DNA of 64,000 nucleotides, from assembly GCA_022495995.1 (NCBI GenBank), contig JAFEMH010002493.1, forward strand, positions 124,001 through 188,000, read 5' to 3'. The notes under the pieces were generated by a model, which saw only the letters and a list, made by a program, of their open reading frames with translations, made no database searches and was not told the DNA's origin. The position numbers and the translations under genes were made by a program. How positions within the stretch are numbered: the first letter of the stretch is position 1; each line of letters starts with the position of its first letter. Shown piece after piece: positions 33,915-45,254 of this stretch. The stretch comes from Adenophora triphylla var. japonica. Taxonomy: Eukaryota > Streptophyta > Magnoliopsida > Asterales > Campanulaceae.

Positions 33915-34860
33915 ATTTTGTTACTTCAGACCCCTAATCCGCAAATTTGAAACATTAGACTCCTTTATACGAAAACCCTCAAACTTCAGACACTTATTTA
34001 TAATTTGTCCATATAATATGAGAAATCAAAGTTTAGAAAGATGAAAAAAAAGGATGCAAAAGGTTATTAATAATCAAATATTGGAAATTTGCAGGAGTTG
34101 CAGGGCTCCTACGGACAATTTTGATTTTTCTATATATTATTCATTTTTTAATGTTTAAAATTAATTTTATGCGAATTTCACTTTCAACCGAGTTAGTTCC
34201 GATCATCCCTCCAAACCAGGGGGCATGTGCCTATATTCGACACGATAGGCTTATAGGAGCGCATGATGACATATAATATCCGCATTTCTGCATGATTCCA
34301 AATTCAACAAATATGCACTTAGATCATTTACAATGGGGTTATTGAAATGGGTAATTCTATTTGCACAATGCAAATTCTATTTGCACAAAGTCAATAATTA
34401 ATTTGTCTTGATTTTCGGTTTTTGACAATTCCTGCGTGCTTACTGACAATTAATGTGGTCAGCTCCCTAGAAATTATTCCCAGCAATTAATGGTCAGCTC
34501 CTCGTTAATGACTCCCAGACTTTTTTCCCTTCCCATGACAACACTTTTTTCCCTTCCCATACATTAACACTTCTCAATATATACTCTATCTAGTAAATTG
34601 GAAAATATTTTGGATTTATTATTTGACTTTAAAAAATCTGACAAAAACAATTTTCAAATAATATCTTGAAAAATGAAAAACTATTTGGATTATTATTTGA
34701 CTTAAAAATCTGCAAAAAAACAATTTCCAAAGTTAAATTAATTATAATAAATTAAAGGTGATTAAGTGTGTATATATATTACACTTCATAATTTTTCTTC
34801 ATATTTTTCAAGTTGTTTTTCAATTGAGGTTGTATTATATCGCAAAAGATTGAAAAAGGG

Positions 34861-36307
34861 ATGGTTAAAATGGATGGTTGGAAAGAAGATCCATTAGAAT
34901 CAAGTGATAAGGTTGATTTTTAATTTAATTTACTATACAACTCTTTTGAAATTTTTTGTACTAATTTCAAATGTGTTCTGATATTGTATATATTTATTTG
35001 TGTTTATTAAGGAGGATGACATATACACAAACGAAATGGATATATATGAAAATCAATTCAACATCAATGTCATTCAAGGATTTGAAACCAACCAGGTAAA
35101 CAATAGCAGTAGTCACTTGATAATTTACTTACTTTATTAAGCTTGATGTTCCATTTGATATAGGAATTTGGTCAGTTTGAATTTTATCAAAAATATAACT
35201 ACAACTTAAATTATTTTATCAAAAATATAACTACAACTTAAATTATTACTGTATTTTGATGGTTCAATTTTATTTTCCTTGACAATTATGTGCTCATTTT
35301 GTTTGTTTCAGTCCCATTTTTTGTTTAGATGACACTAACTCCATGAAAATTCGAAAAAAAAAAAAAATCAAAAAAAACACCAAACATTTGCTCTTCATGA
35401 AATTTGCATTTCATCCGTACCCTACACCAACCAATAACAACCGGTTAATCAACATTATCAAACATCACAAATGAAATTACATTTTATTTTAAATTTTTAA
35501 AAGAAATAAATAAGTTCAAATATTATATTTTATTTTAAATTTAAAAATAATATTTAAAATATATAAATAATAATATTAATTTGTCTAAACAAAGATAAAT
35601 CAGTAAGATATTTTTTTAAGAAAAAGGATAGTTAAGAAAGTTAAAACTTAACTGTATGATTTTTTAAGCAAGAAATATATTTAATTTCGAAAATAACAAA
35701 AAAATCAAATATTATGTAACAATTAGTTCTAAGATAGCAATATTTCTTTTACGAACAAAGAAAATTCAGAAAGATATCTTTTTAAAAAAACTTGGTTAAT
35801 TTGGCCTATCCATATGTTAATGACCGGTAAATGACACACAAAACTCCACACCTAATTTGGCCTATCCATATGAATAACAAACTGCTCTGTTTTTATCATT
35901 CTTTCTCAATATACAAACAGAGCATTAACATATTGAGAAAAAATCTCACCTAATCGTCCACACATAAAACTCCACAGAGTATTTAATGATGGCAAGTCCT
36001 TCATGGTTTCAGTAAATTGAAATCCGGCGAGAGGTTGCCGCCTCCGGCGAGAGGCAGGGGCGGATCTGTAGTTGTGCCAGGTGTTGCCCAGGCAACACCA
36101 TTTTTTTTTTTAACAATCACCTGCATAAAAAGAAGAAGACGAACACAACGAAAATAATATTGAGACGGAGAAGAATGGAAGCAGACGAGAGAGAAAGAGA
36201 GAGTAAGAAGACGTGATTAAAGAGAGACCAAAGGATGAAAGCTAAAAATTAGGAAGGAAATTGATACACACTGTCTAATTCTAGGAAAATACTTGCCATT
36301 GATGAAT

Positions 36308-36368
<61 letters not shown>

Positions 36369-39332
36369 AAAATTGTTTCTGTATATTTCACTCTGTTAAT
36401 TACAAAAGGATGAAAGCTAATCCTTTAATATGCTCGGTCAAAAGAAAAAGGACAGACAAGGAGACCATGAAAGCTAATCATGTATATTTCACTCTGTTAA
36501 TTACAAAAGGATGAAAGCTAATCCTTTAAATAGTCAAAATTTTTAAAAAAACGTGTTTTGAAGAATTAAAAAAATAGTTCATATATATATATTTTTTTTG
36601 AACTAAAAGTTGTGTTATAAATTTCTAACAATTTAATACATTTTTAAGGTGTTCAATACTCGGCAAAATTTGATTGACTGGGTGCACAATGTGGGATTTT
36701 CTCTTGGATATGTTATTGTCATCAAAAGATCAATAAATAGCTCATATGGATCTATTGTTCAATTTAAATGTGATCGTGGTGGAATATATAAAAGTAAGAA
36801 AATCTCTAGTAGAAATACTGGTACAAAAAAAATTGGTTGCCCATTTGAATTGGAAGGAAAATGTATGCAAGAAGGTGATGGATGGAGGTTAAATATAATA
36901 TGTGAAGAACACAATCATGATCCTGCTTTGAACTTGGAAGGTCATCCATATGCAAGGCGATTGTCAGAAAATGAAGCTCGGATAGTTGAAGATTTGACAA
37001 AAAAAATTGTAAAACCACGGGCTATCTTGAGGACACTAAAGCAACAAAATGAAGGTAATGTGTCTACTGTCAAAACGATATACAATGAACGTCAAAAGCT
37101 TCGTGCGACGGAGAAAGCAGGTAGAACTCAAATGCAGGTTGTTTTGACATTTTTACATCACAATGGCTATATTTTTTATAGTCGCACAAATGATACAACC
37201 AATGAGTTAGAAGACTTATTTTTTGACCATCCAAAATCATTGGAGATGTGGCATGCATTTCCACATGTATTGTTAATGGATGCGACATACAAGACAAACA
37301 GGTACAAGATGCCTCTGCTTGAAATTGTTGGCGTATCTTCAACTAACATGACATTCTGCATAGCATTTATTTTTATGCACGAAGAAAAAGAATCCAACTA
37401 TGTGTGGGCTTTAAATTGTCTTAAATTGACAACGGATGAATGTAGTGCTCCACGCGTTATCGTTACAGATAGGGAATTGGCTCTGATGAACGCATGCAAA
37501 AATGTATTTTCGAAAGCCAAAGGATTACTCTGTAGATGGCACATCAATAGAAATATTTTTAAGAAGTGCAGGCCAAAAATAAAATCACGTGAATATTGGA
37601 ATTTGTTCAATAAAGCATGGAGCAGACTGGTTGAATCTGAAACTGAAGAAGTATACATGTCTAATTTTGCACAACTCGAAGCAATATTGCTTAACTTCTC
37701 AGGTACTCTTAAAATTAATATTTATATTTTGCAAACACTTATTCTATTTAAAATATGAAATCATATTATATGTTTATATTTTAATATTCATATAACTAAA
37801 TTAAGTTTGTTTGACTTTTCAGGTGTTCTTGCTTATCTAAATGCAACTTGGCTCACACATTACAAGGAAATGTTTGTTTCTGCTTGGACTGATAAGTTTC
37901 TTAACTTCGGAAATCACACAACAAATCGAGTGGAGAGTCAGCATGCTAAGTTAAAACGATATTTGGAATCCTCACATTCAGATTTAGAAAGATCATTGAA
38001 TTTTATTCACCAAGTCATTCAGTCACAAGTCACATCTATCAGAGCAAGTCTTGAAGAGATCAAAATTCTCGTTCGGCATCGGTTTAACACATCAGTCTTT
38101 CGAGAATTGCGTGGTTTCGTTTCAATTTATGCCCTTGAAATAATATTCAAGGAATTTGAGCGGTCTAAAGATGATGGAATTTATTCAGAAAATTGTGGAT
38201 GTCAGTTGCGTACAAGCCATGGGCTTCCATGCGCACATGAACAGGTGACATATTTCAATAAAGGTCGTCCTATCCCACTTGATTCAATCGATAAGTTTTG
38301 GAGAAAGCTTGAATTATTACCGTGCACATCTATAGAAGATGACGATTTTGGTTGCGAACTTGAGCTACAAATGTTCACTGCACAATTCAAAAAGCAGTCA
38401 AGATCTCGTAAATTCAGTTTTCTTAGAAAGGTGAGAGAGATAATCGCGCCATCAACGACTTCGGTTCGTGAACTAGCTTTTCACGCTACAACTCGTGGGC
38501 GCCCTTCCTTAAAGGATAAACTTTTCATAAAAAATCGTGTTGATCCGCCAATGCCTGCTCCGAAACCAGCTCAGAAACCACCTCGGCCAACTCAAAAATC
38601 AGCTCAGCCAGCTCAAAAACCGAGTAGACATAGTTGTTCCTCCACAAGATTTGTTGAGGTTAATAAACCTCAGTTCCCGGAACCCGCACGACACAGTTAC
38701 TCCATGGACCAACAGTACTCTTTCCATCCATACATTCATCAATTTCCGGCTATACTTCATCCTTACATTACGCATGTACGCGATGTAAGAAATGATGGAA
38801 ATTGTGGGTTTCGAGCAATAGCTGTCTGTCTCGGCTTTCCCGAAGATGCATGGCCCACTATTCGACATAATTTGATAGAGGAGTTGGTCACTTATGATGC
38901 AGAATATGTTGAGATGTTTGGCGCTGGAGTATGGTTAAATGTTTATAATTCATTGAATTTCTTTGAGATTGATAGATGTGCACCTCCCGAGCATTGGATG
39001 AGTATGCCTGAAATGGGTGTCCTTATTGCTTCAAAGTACAATGTGATATTACATGTTCTAAGCATTGAAGGTAGCATGACGTACTTACCGCTCCGATCTA
39101 GTCCGCCCCCATGGTATCAACATGTTGCTATTGCAATCGGATACATTAATAATAATCATTACGTCCAAGTAACGGATGACGAGGGTATCCAATGCCTACT
39201 CTCATGCCACAGTGGGTTCATTTCAGATATGATTGTGCAGCTGCATGGGTTACTCCATACATAACTCGGGTTAACAATTATGAGCAATATTTGCGCTTAA
39301 ACCGTACTACTGAATTTGTTGTATTAGATTGA
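34861..39332 (+). CDS. MULE transposase with SWIM zinc finger and OTU protease domain, four exons
   Basis: Four exons join in phase: 34861-34911, 35012-35095, 36649-37702 and 37823 onwards. All introns have GT...AG ends (donors GTTGAT, GTAAAC, GTACTC). The encoded protein is about 870-900 residues. It has an N-terminal FAR1-like DNA-binding region (LIDWVHNVGFSLGYVIVIKR...GCPFEL, HNHDPAL), then the MULE DDE transposase core (LLMDATYKTNRYKMPLLEIV, VIVTDRELALMNA, LCRWHINRNI). A SWIM zinc finger follows (CGCQLRTSHGLPCAH), then a Pro/Gln-rich linker. Last is an OTU cysteine-protease domain with DGNCGFRAIAVCLGF (catalytic Cys) and NNHYVQV (catalytic His). The open frame stops at 39264. A second frame from about 39190 to 39332 encodes the conserved end (WVTPYITRVNNYEQYL), so a small frameshift near 39190 is likely. 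Start ATG and exons 1-2 are inferred from splice phase. Confidence 0.8.
35096..36648 (+). other. Large intron of the MULE gene
   Basis: A 1.55-kb AT-rich intron between exons 2 and 3. It includes a (GA)n microsatellite and a directly repeated segment of about 48 bp (36381-36428 and 36483-36530). A CAGGGGCGGATC motif at 36055 resembles one end of a hAT element, but no second end was found. Confidence 0.6.
36313..36367. repeat. (GA)n microsatellite
   Basis: About 27 GA dinucleotides within the large intron of the MULE gene. Confidence 0.95.
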
Positions 39333-40638
39333 CTCAAGAAATGAAATGAGATGACTTCTTTTGAATTAAATAAATTTTTAATTTCTTTAATTTTAAATAT
39401 TAATGAATGTGAATTATTTAATTAGGACACATTTTGCATAATTTTTTTTATTAAAATAAGAAAAAAACTTATTAAAATTACCTTGAAAAAATAAATTTCA
39501 ATATAAATAAGAATTTTAAATCAATTAAAATCTTTTTAAACAAAAAAAATTATAAGTGTTATATTTATCATTTCAGTAATAATAAAGTGATTACTTAAAT
39601 TTTTTGAATTAAAATCAAATAATAAGGTGATTACTTATTTTTTTTTGAGAAAATAAAAAAGAAAAGAAAAGTAAACTGGTGGACCGTGGTGGTAAGCATG
39701 CGTGCTTAGCTTAGTGTTGAGTTGTCTAGGTCTAGGACTAGGCTGGACATCAATTAGACACATCAATTAATGTGGTCAATACTCCTCCTCATTAATTACT
39801 CCAACCTCTCTTTCATACACATTTTTCTAGGTTTTTTACACATTTTTTTAATATAAAAATTGTGCAAATAGCAACACCCATTGAAATTCATTTTCAACCA
39901 GGTCCTACTATTTGCACATTTTTTTAATTAAAATAATGTGCAAATAACCTAGATATCCTAAACCAACATGATTAATTGTGAAAAGTTATCATTAATCAAT
40001 AATGAAGCTTTTTCTTTTCTTTTTTTTTTCTAGCCTTTGACTTTTTCAACATAATCTTCTAAAAAGTAGTAGTAATAATTATATTGTCCCCTATATATAT
40101 ACTAGTCTTTTAGATTTAAAAATTGAAGTTTAATTTATGATTTTATTATTTGAATATATTTTATAGTTTATATTATATATTTATCTAATAAAGTTTATTA
40201 TTTTTTTAGACTTACTTCTAAAAAGTAGTAGTAATAATTATATTGTCCCATATATATACACTAGTCTTTTAGATTTAAAAATTGGAGTTTAATTTATGAT
40301 TTTATTTTTTTAATATATTTTATAGTTTATATTATATTTTTATCTAAATAAGTTTATTGTTTTTTTAGACTTACATATATTGAAATTTTAATTTTTTAAG
40401 GTAATTTTAATAATTTTTTCTTATTTTAATAAAAAATTATGCAAAATGTGTCCTAATTATATAATTAACATTCATCAATATTTAAAATTAAAGAAATTAA
40501 AAATTTATTTAATTCAAAAGAAGTCATTTTATTTCATTTCTTGAGTCAATTTAATACAACAAATTCAGTAGTACGATTAGAGCGCAAATATTGCTCATAA
40601 CTGTTAATCCGAGTCATGTATGGAGTAACCCATGCAGC
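39237..40638. repeat. Large inverted repeat formed by the 3' ends of two MULEs
   Basis: Arm A 39237-39505 (last codons and 3' flank of MULE copy 1) matches the reverse complement of arm B 40381-40638, with scattered differences. The distal parts, up to 39879 and from 39901, are also related as terminal repeats. Arm B keeps the conserved C-terminal coding end (minus-strand ORF ending TTEFVVLN). Confidence 0.93.
40054..40373. repeat. Two tandem copies of an approximately 155-bp AT-rich unit
   Basis: The segment with AGTAGTAGTAATAATTATAT and ACTAGTCTTTTAGATTTAAA occurs twice in a row (from about 40060 and from about 40215). It sits in the part of MULE copy 2 next to copy 1. Confidence 0.85.
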
Positions 40639-41156
40639 TGCTGAAATTACCCGGATCCGGCGCGCGGACCGGACATCTCGCGTTGTCGAGGCCATGCTGT
40701 GTTTTTTCTCGTAGAGTCGCCACGCCATTTTGATTACGCCCAAAATATTGAGAAAAGACTTTTTGTTTTAGTTTTGTTGTGTGATGAGATTTTGAATTCG
40801 GAGGTCAGGTTATGCCTCGGGAAGAGATAGTTGAGCTCACTCGAGTCGCCTCGTATATATGAGTCTTTCGATATCATTATTTCTTTAAAAGTTGTGTGTG
40901 TGTGCTTTTAAAAATGCATTTTGAAAATGATGTCTACATTGTAGACGTTGTATTTAAAAGAAATATTTAAATATTGAAATTAATTGAAAGAGGTTTGGAA
41001 GGAGGCCTTATCAATGTTGGTTTGTGTCTATCTTCCGCTAGGGAATGTGCTTGATTGAGTGTGAATAGTATTTCGTGATGGACTGGGATTGCCTTGGGGT
41101 GGACCGATGTGTGTCGCAGAGTTTGAGGATGCTTTCGGATAGCTCGGGACGAACTG

Positions 41157-41395
41157 GCAGAGCTTCGGCGTGCCTCAGGATGGCTAGGTATTTTTGGGCA
41201 GAGGTTCGGCGTGCCTTGGGATGGCTAGGTGTATTCGGGCAGAGGTTCGGCGTGCCTCGGGATGGCTAGGTGTATTCGGACAGAGGTTCGGCGTGCCTCG
41301 GGATGGCTAGGTGTATTCAGACAGAGGTTCGGCGTGCCTCAGGATGGTTAGGTGTATTCGGGCAGAGGTTCGGCGTGCCTCGAGACACTTTTGCA
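41157..41395. repeat. About 41-bp GC-rich tandem array
   Basis: About five copies of a unit with GGTTCGGCGTGCCTCGGGAT followed by GGCTAGGTGTATTCGG. It lies within the foreign insert of MULE copy 2 and has no homologue elsewhere in the window. Confidence 0.93.
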
Positions 41396-41466
41396 GGCTG
41401 ACTATTTTTGCAGGCTGACTATTTTTTGTAATTCCTGAAAAGTTCTTGATTATTTTCACCCTGCAA

Positions 41467-41512
41467 AGTGGTCCGTGCGGACCACTTTTTCAAATGCACG
41501 GACCACTTTGTC
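41467..41512. repeat. Palindromic word GTGGTCCGTGCGGACCAC
   Basis: One complete palindrome (41471-41488) is followed 12 bases later by a half copy (GCACGGACCACTTT). Nearby sequence (41535-41620) looks like an LTR-retrotransposon leader, but no LTR was found. Confidence 0.8.
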
Positions 41513-42381
41513 AAATGGTTATTTTTTTGCAAGCTAGTTCTCGTCGAGAGCTTTCCAACCATATATGGAACATCTTAATCGGAGTCCGTATGAAGGAGTT
41601 ATAACCTCCGAAAGTTCGCCCTTGGTTTTTTTCGTATGCTTGGATGGAGAGCGGTCCAGATTGGGGTACTTACAGAAGCCCCACGGCGACGTCACTTATG
41701 AAGGAAGTGGGGTCGTCGATAAAGATAAGGGTCCCGATCTGGACCGCTTGTTTGGGCGAGGGAAGATGATTGTGTTGGTCATCGATCGCGGACGTGGTGG
41801 TGTCCGAAGGTGACCGCTAAGGTCGGATGTGAGGACGTGGAGGTGTCCGAAGGTGACCGCTATTGTTTAGTTAATTGATTTTACTTTATTTTTATTCGTG
41901 TAATTAAATTTATATTGAGATGAATAATATTGGAATAAACACCCACCCCTCCCCTCTTAGATTAAACCATAATTATTGTTCAAAATTTATTAATTTAAAA
42001 TGAAAAAAAGTTAAATATTAATTTTAGAAGTGAGGGAGTACTAAAATGTTACTTGTTTAATAAACTTTGTTCATATATTAAATAATGAGTATCTTTATTA
42101 AATATTTTTTTCATTAAACTGAAAAAGGATTTTTAGAAGATTTACACTCAAAACTGTCATAATTGCTTTTAAAAATTTTAAAGATAATGATGGCTGCTTG
42201 ATTATTGGAAATAAGTACTACATGAGAAATGTGTATAAAATCTCAAAAGTTGAAAATGCACATTAAATACACCATCTGTCCTTAAAAACCATGCACAATA
42301 TTGACTTTATACATTAATGAATCACTTTATTCTAGGCAACATTGTGCAAATAGAATTTTTATTGTGCAAATAGAATAACCC

Positions 42382-42779
42382 TTTCAACTATTGAAATCAT
42401 TGCAAGGGTATTGAAACCCATTTTCAATAGCTGAAAAAAAAAAATTTAAATTCAATAGGTATTGAATCCCATTTTCAACTATTGATTTGGCCACTTGGCA
42501 CATCATGATTATTCACTGAATTTTTTTTTAAAATCTCATCAAAAATTTTAAAGGCAATTATCTTATATAAAAAAAATTAATTATTTTACACCAAAATTCA
42601 TAAAAAAAAATTCTCTATAAATAGAGTCCTCTTTCATTTGATTTGGTAACAGAAAAAAAAATACTATTTTTTCAATATAAATTTCTCAATTATTCTTCAT
42701 TTTTCTAAAAAAAAACCCCTCTTTATAGTAAAATGAATCCCAATAATTAAAAAAAAATTAATTAAGTATGAAGTATTTT
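42382..42779. other. No gene; host-like AT-rich sequence
   Basis: Contains two copies of a CCCATTTTCAA(C/T)A phrase near a TATTGAA motif, similar to the sequence into which the two MULEs inserted. No ORF. Confidence 0.5.
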
Positions 42780-43830
42780 TTTTAGCCAAAATCTTGTAAA
42801 AAATGCGTTTTTTCATAAGCTTATGAAAAAACGGGTTTTAAAATTACCGTAAAACCCGTCGCCCCGCTGTGTTCTCCTTCGGTTATGCGGAACCTCTGGA
42901 TCTCACGTCGACAAGCTCAAGCCCTCTGCTTTCGTTGCCAACGTGAATCCAAACACCAATGAACGAAGGTCTCACTCTGTTCTTCGATTCAGGCTCCTCT
43001 GATCGCTGCAAGGAGTCGTGCCGATGCTCATGTCATTCCCGTTTCACCGGAAGATGTGCCTAAGGTTGTTGATTTTAACTTATACTTCTCCCTTGCGTTT
43101 ATTTTTTGATTTGATGGAGTTTGTTGATTGTTGTAATTATTTACTGTCATCCAGATCCATCCCCAATCAAAATCCTTCAAATTTCCAATCCAACAAAACT
43201 GAATTCAGCCTTTTATCTATGAATACACAATCGGATCTGAAAATTTTACAATTCCGACCGCCACCAATTAAGAACAGAAGATGGTAATCAATTTACTGTA
43301 GAACAAAGACTACTTTCTTTTATTTCAATGCTCCCAATCGAGCTCCAAAAAAATGCAGGGGACATCTAAAAAAGTGCCAGCGTCAGAGTAAAAAAATGCC
43401 AGTGCACGTCTAACAAAATACCGGTGTTAGTGTAAAACAAGTGCCAGTGTTAGTTTAACGGAGTGCCAGTGTTAGTGTAACAGAGTGCCAGTGTGAAGAG
43501 TGCTAGTTCATGTATATAAAAGTGCCAATGTAAAAAGCGCCAGTGCCAGTTTAACAAAGTGCCAGTGTTAGTGTACTGGCACTTTGTTAAACTGGCACTG
43601 ACACTTTTTACACTGGCACTTTGTTACACATGCACTGGCACTTTGTTTACACTGGCACTTTGTTAAACTGGTACTGGCACTTTTTTTTACATTGGCACTT
43701 TGTTACAGATGCACTGACACTTTGTCACACTGGCACTTTGTTAAACTGGCACTGGCACAAACGGGAAAAACAAAACACGTTTTTCCTAAGTGCCAGGAAA
43801 AACGCGTTTTTTGTAAGACCAACTCATTTT
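42780..43830. mobile_element. Foldback-type element with GTGCCAGTG arrays
   Basis: The ends are imperfect inverted repeats: AATGCGTTTTTTCATAAG at about 42799 and, on the minus strand at about 43820, AACGCGTTTTTCCTGGCA. The interior 43375-43765 is a large imperfect palindrome made of short GTGCCAGTG-type words on the left and CACTGGCAC-type words on the right, meeting near 43580. A coding-like piece at 43003-43060 encodes RSRADAHVIPVSPEDVPK and is followed by a GT dinucleotide, so it may be a captured exon of an unknown gene. The family has another copy at 56780-57460. Confidence 0.65.
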
Positions 43831-44104
43831 TTTATCGTCATTTTTCGTATTTATTTAATTGCAATTAAAAAAATTAATTAAATATGAAGTAATTTTTAAT
43901 TATAAATGATAATAATAATAATTATTATCATTTTACTAATCATAAAAATAAAGAATATAAAATAAAATAAAAGTGGTGGGTATAGGATGATGAGTTGGAA
44001 GGGTGTTGAATTTTATTAAACAAAACCATTGTAGGGTTAAAAATTAAATGAGATGTTGAATTATTAGGTGGAAGAGAGAGAAGCTGATGTGGAATGTTTA
44101 AGTG
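43831..44104. other. No gene; host-like sequence
   Basis: AT-rich. Positions 43866-43900 repeat, with a few changes, the 35 bases just left of the foldback element (42747-42780). Confidence 0.5.
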
Positions 44105-45254
44105 AGTGTTGTTGGAACAAAATGATCCATCAAACCATGAACCTACTCACAACTAGATTAAGAATGAGTGGAAGATGAAGACGGAAACGTGTACCTGAAG
44201 AATCCATGATTGTGTTCTTGATCTTGTTCTTGAATAAATGAGAGAGTAGGGAGATATTACTTCTAAATGATAGTGCCCATACTTGATCTTCTTAGTGAAT
44301 AAAGAGAAGATTTGTGACTGAATTTAGTGAATGAATAAGTGTCTCTAAATGGCTGATGGATAGCCTTTATATAGATAGGGAAGGGGCACTTTATTTAGGG
44401 ACTACACCCTTTCGTAAAGAAGGCGGTGAGAAGTTACCATTATGCCCATCATTTAATGGTACTTACACCTAATGGAATTCTACATATTTGGTCTATACTT
44501 TAACATTATTAAATGATTATAACATATGGAATTAAATAACACATATTATTAATCCATGTTCTAACAATCTCCCACTTGAATTAATATTAATATGTATCTT
44601 TTACTAAATAAATTCCTTAATCATTTATAACATGAATGACAACCCTTATGTGCACGTTTATTGTCATCCAACACAATCCCATCCATTAGTCTTATAAGTA
44701 TAGGGACTAAAGGGGCTGTCGTTGTAATTGATTCGCAACTAAACCCACATTAATCACATATATATATCCAACTAAATGACATAGATTAAGTATAGATATG
44801 TAGCATGGAATATTAATGAATATATATGAAGAACGCATATATATATTCTCCAACTAGTCCTACTTAACCAAATGAGATCAATATAAATAAAAACAACACA
44901 AAGAAATAAAAAACAACACAAACTCCCACTGATTTAAGCATTATCAAAAAATTGTTTCACCCATATGAGCAGTATACTCGTGAAACATCAAAAGAGATTA
45001 CACTTTATAAAATGGATCCAATAACATGGAGTTTGATCCTATAAGTTGTATATCTATTTGTTCATTTTATACTTATTTCTCTTCAACAAGAGACATAACC
45101 ATATGATGTCTTTCGACATCTTTGCATCCAGTAAAACAGAATCAGAATACTTAATGATCTTAAAATGATCTGATTTTATATACATAAGCATGTAGATTAA
45201 TGTTTTATAGGTACTTCATCATTCTTTTGGATGCAATTTAATGTTCTTCTTTTC

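Larger units (their letters stand above)
34349..39879 (+). mobile_element. MULE copy 1, coding for an OTU-type transposase
   Basis: The left end begins GGGTAATTCTATTTGCAC (34349). The right end on the minus strand begins GGGTGTTGCTATTTGCAC (39879). The 8 bases attgaaat abut both ends (34341-34348 and 39880-39887); a ninth base may have mutated. The terminal repeats are short and imperfect. Inside is the four-exon transposase gene. A related element, copy 2, begins 21 bp downstream in opposite orientation. Confidence 0.8.
39901..42381 (-). mobile_element. MULE copy 2, deleted, carrying foreign DNA
   Basis: Ends GGTCCTACTATTTGCACA (39901) and, on the minus strand, GGGTTATTCTATTTGCACAA (42381) match those of copy 1. 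The flanking 9-mers tttcaacca (39892-39900) and tttcaacta (42382-42390) agree in 8 of 9 bases, as expected of an aged MULE duplication. On the minus strand it keeps about 740 bp of the 3' end and about 45 bp of the 5' end. Between them (about 40640-42290) lies unrelated DNA with an approximately 41-bp tandem array and palindromic words. Confidence 0.75.

Noticed and set aside
36055..36100. hAT end (CAGGGGCGGATC) inside the MULE intron
   Set aside because: No matching second end or 8-bp duplication was found, so an element cannot be delimited.
34340..42397. A single 8-kb MULE from 34349 to 42388 with TSD tattgaaat
   Set aside because: The 9-mer is present on both sides, but a good right terminus at 39879 with abutting attgaaat, and a left terminus at 39901 with its own near-perfect 9-bp duplication, fit two elements better.
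43018..43287. Plus-strand ORF of 89 codons
   Set aside because: Different frame from the coding-like segment and no similarity recognised.
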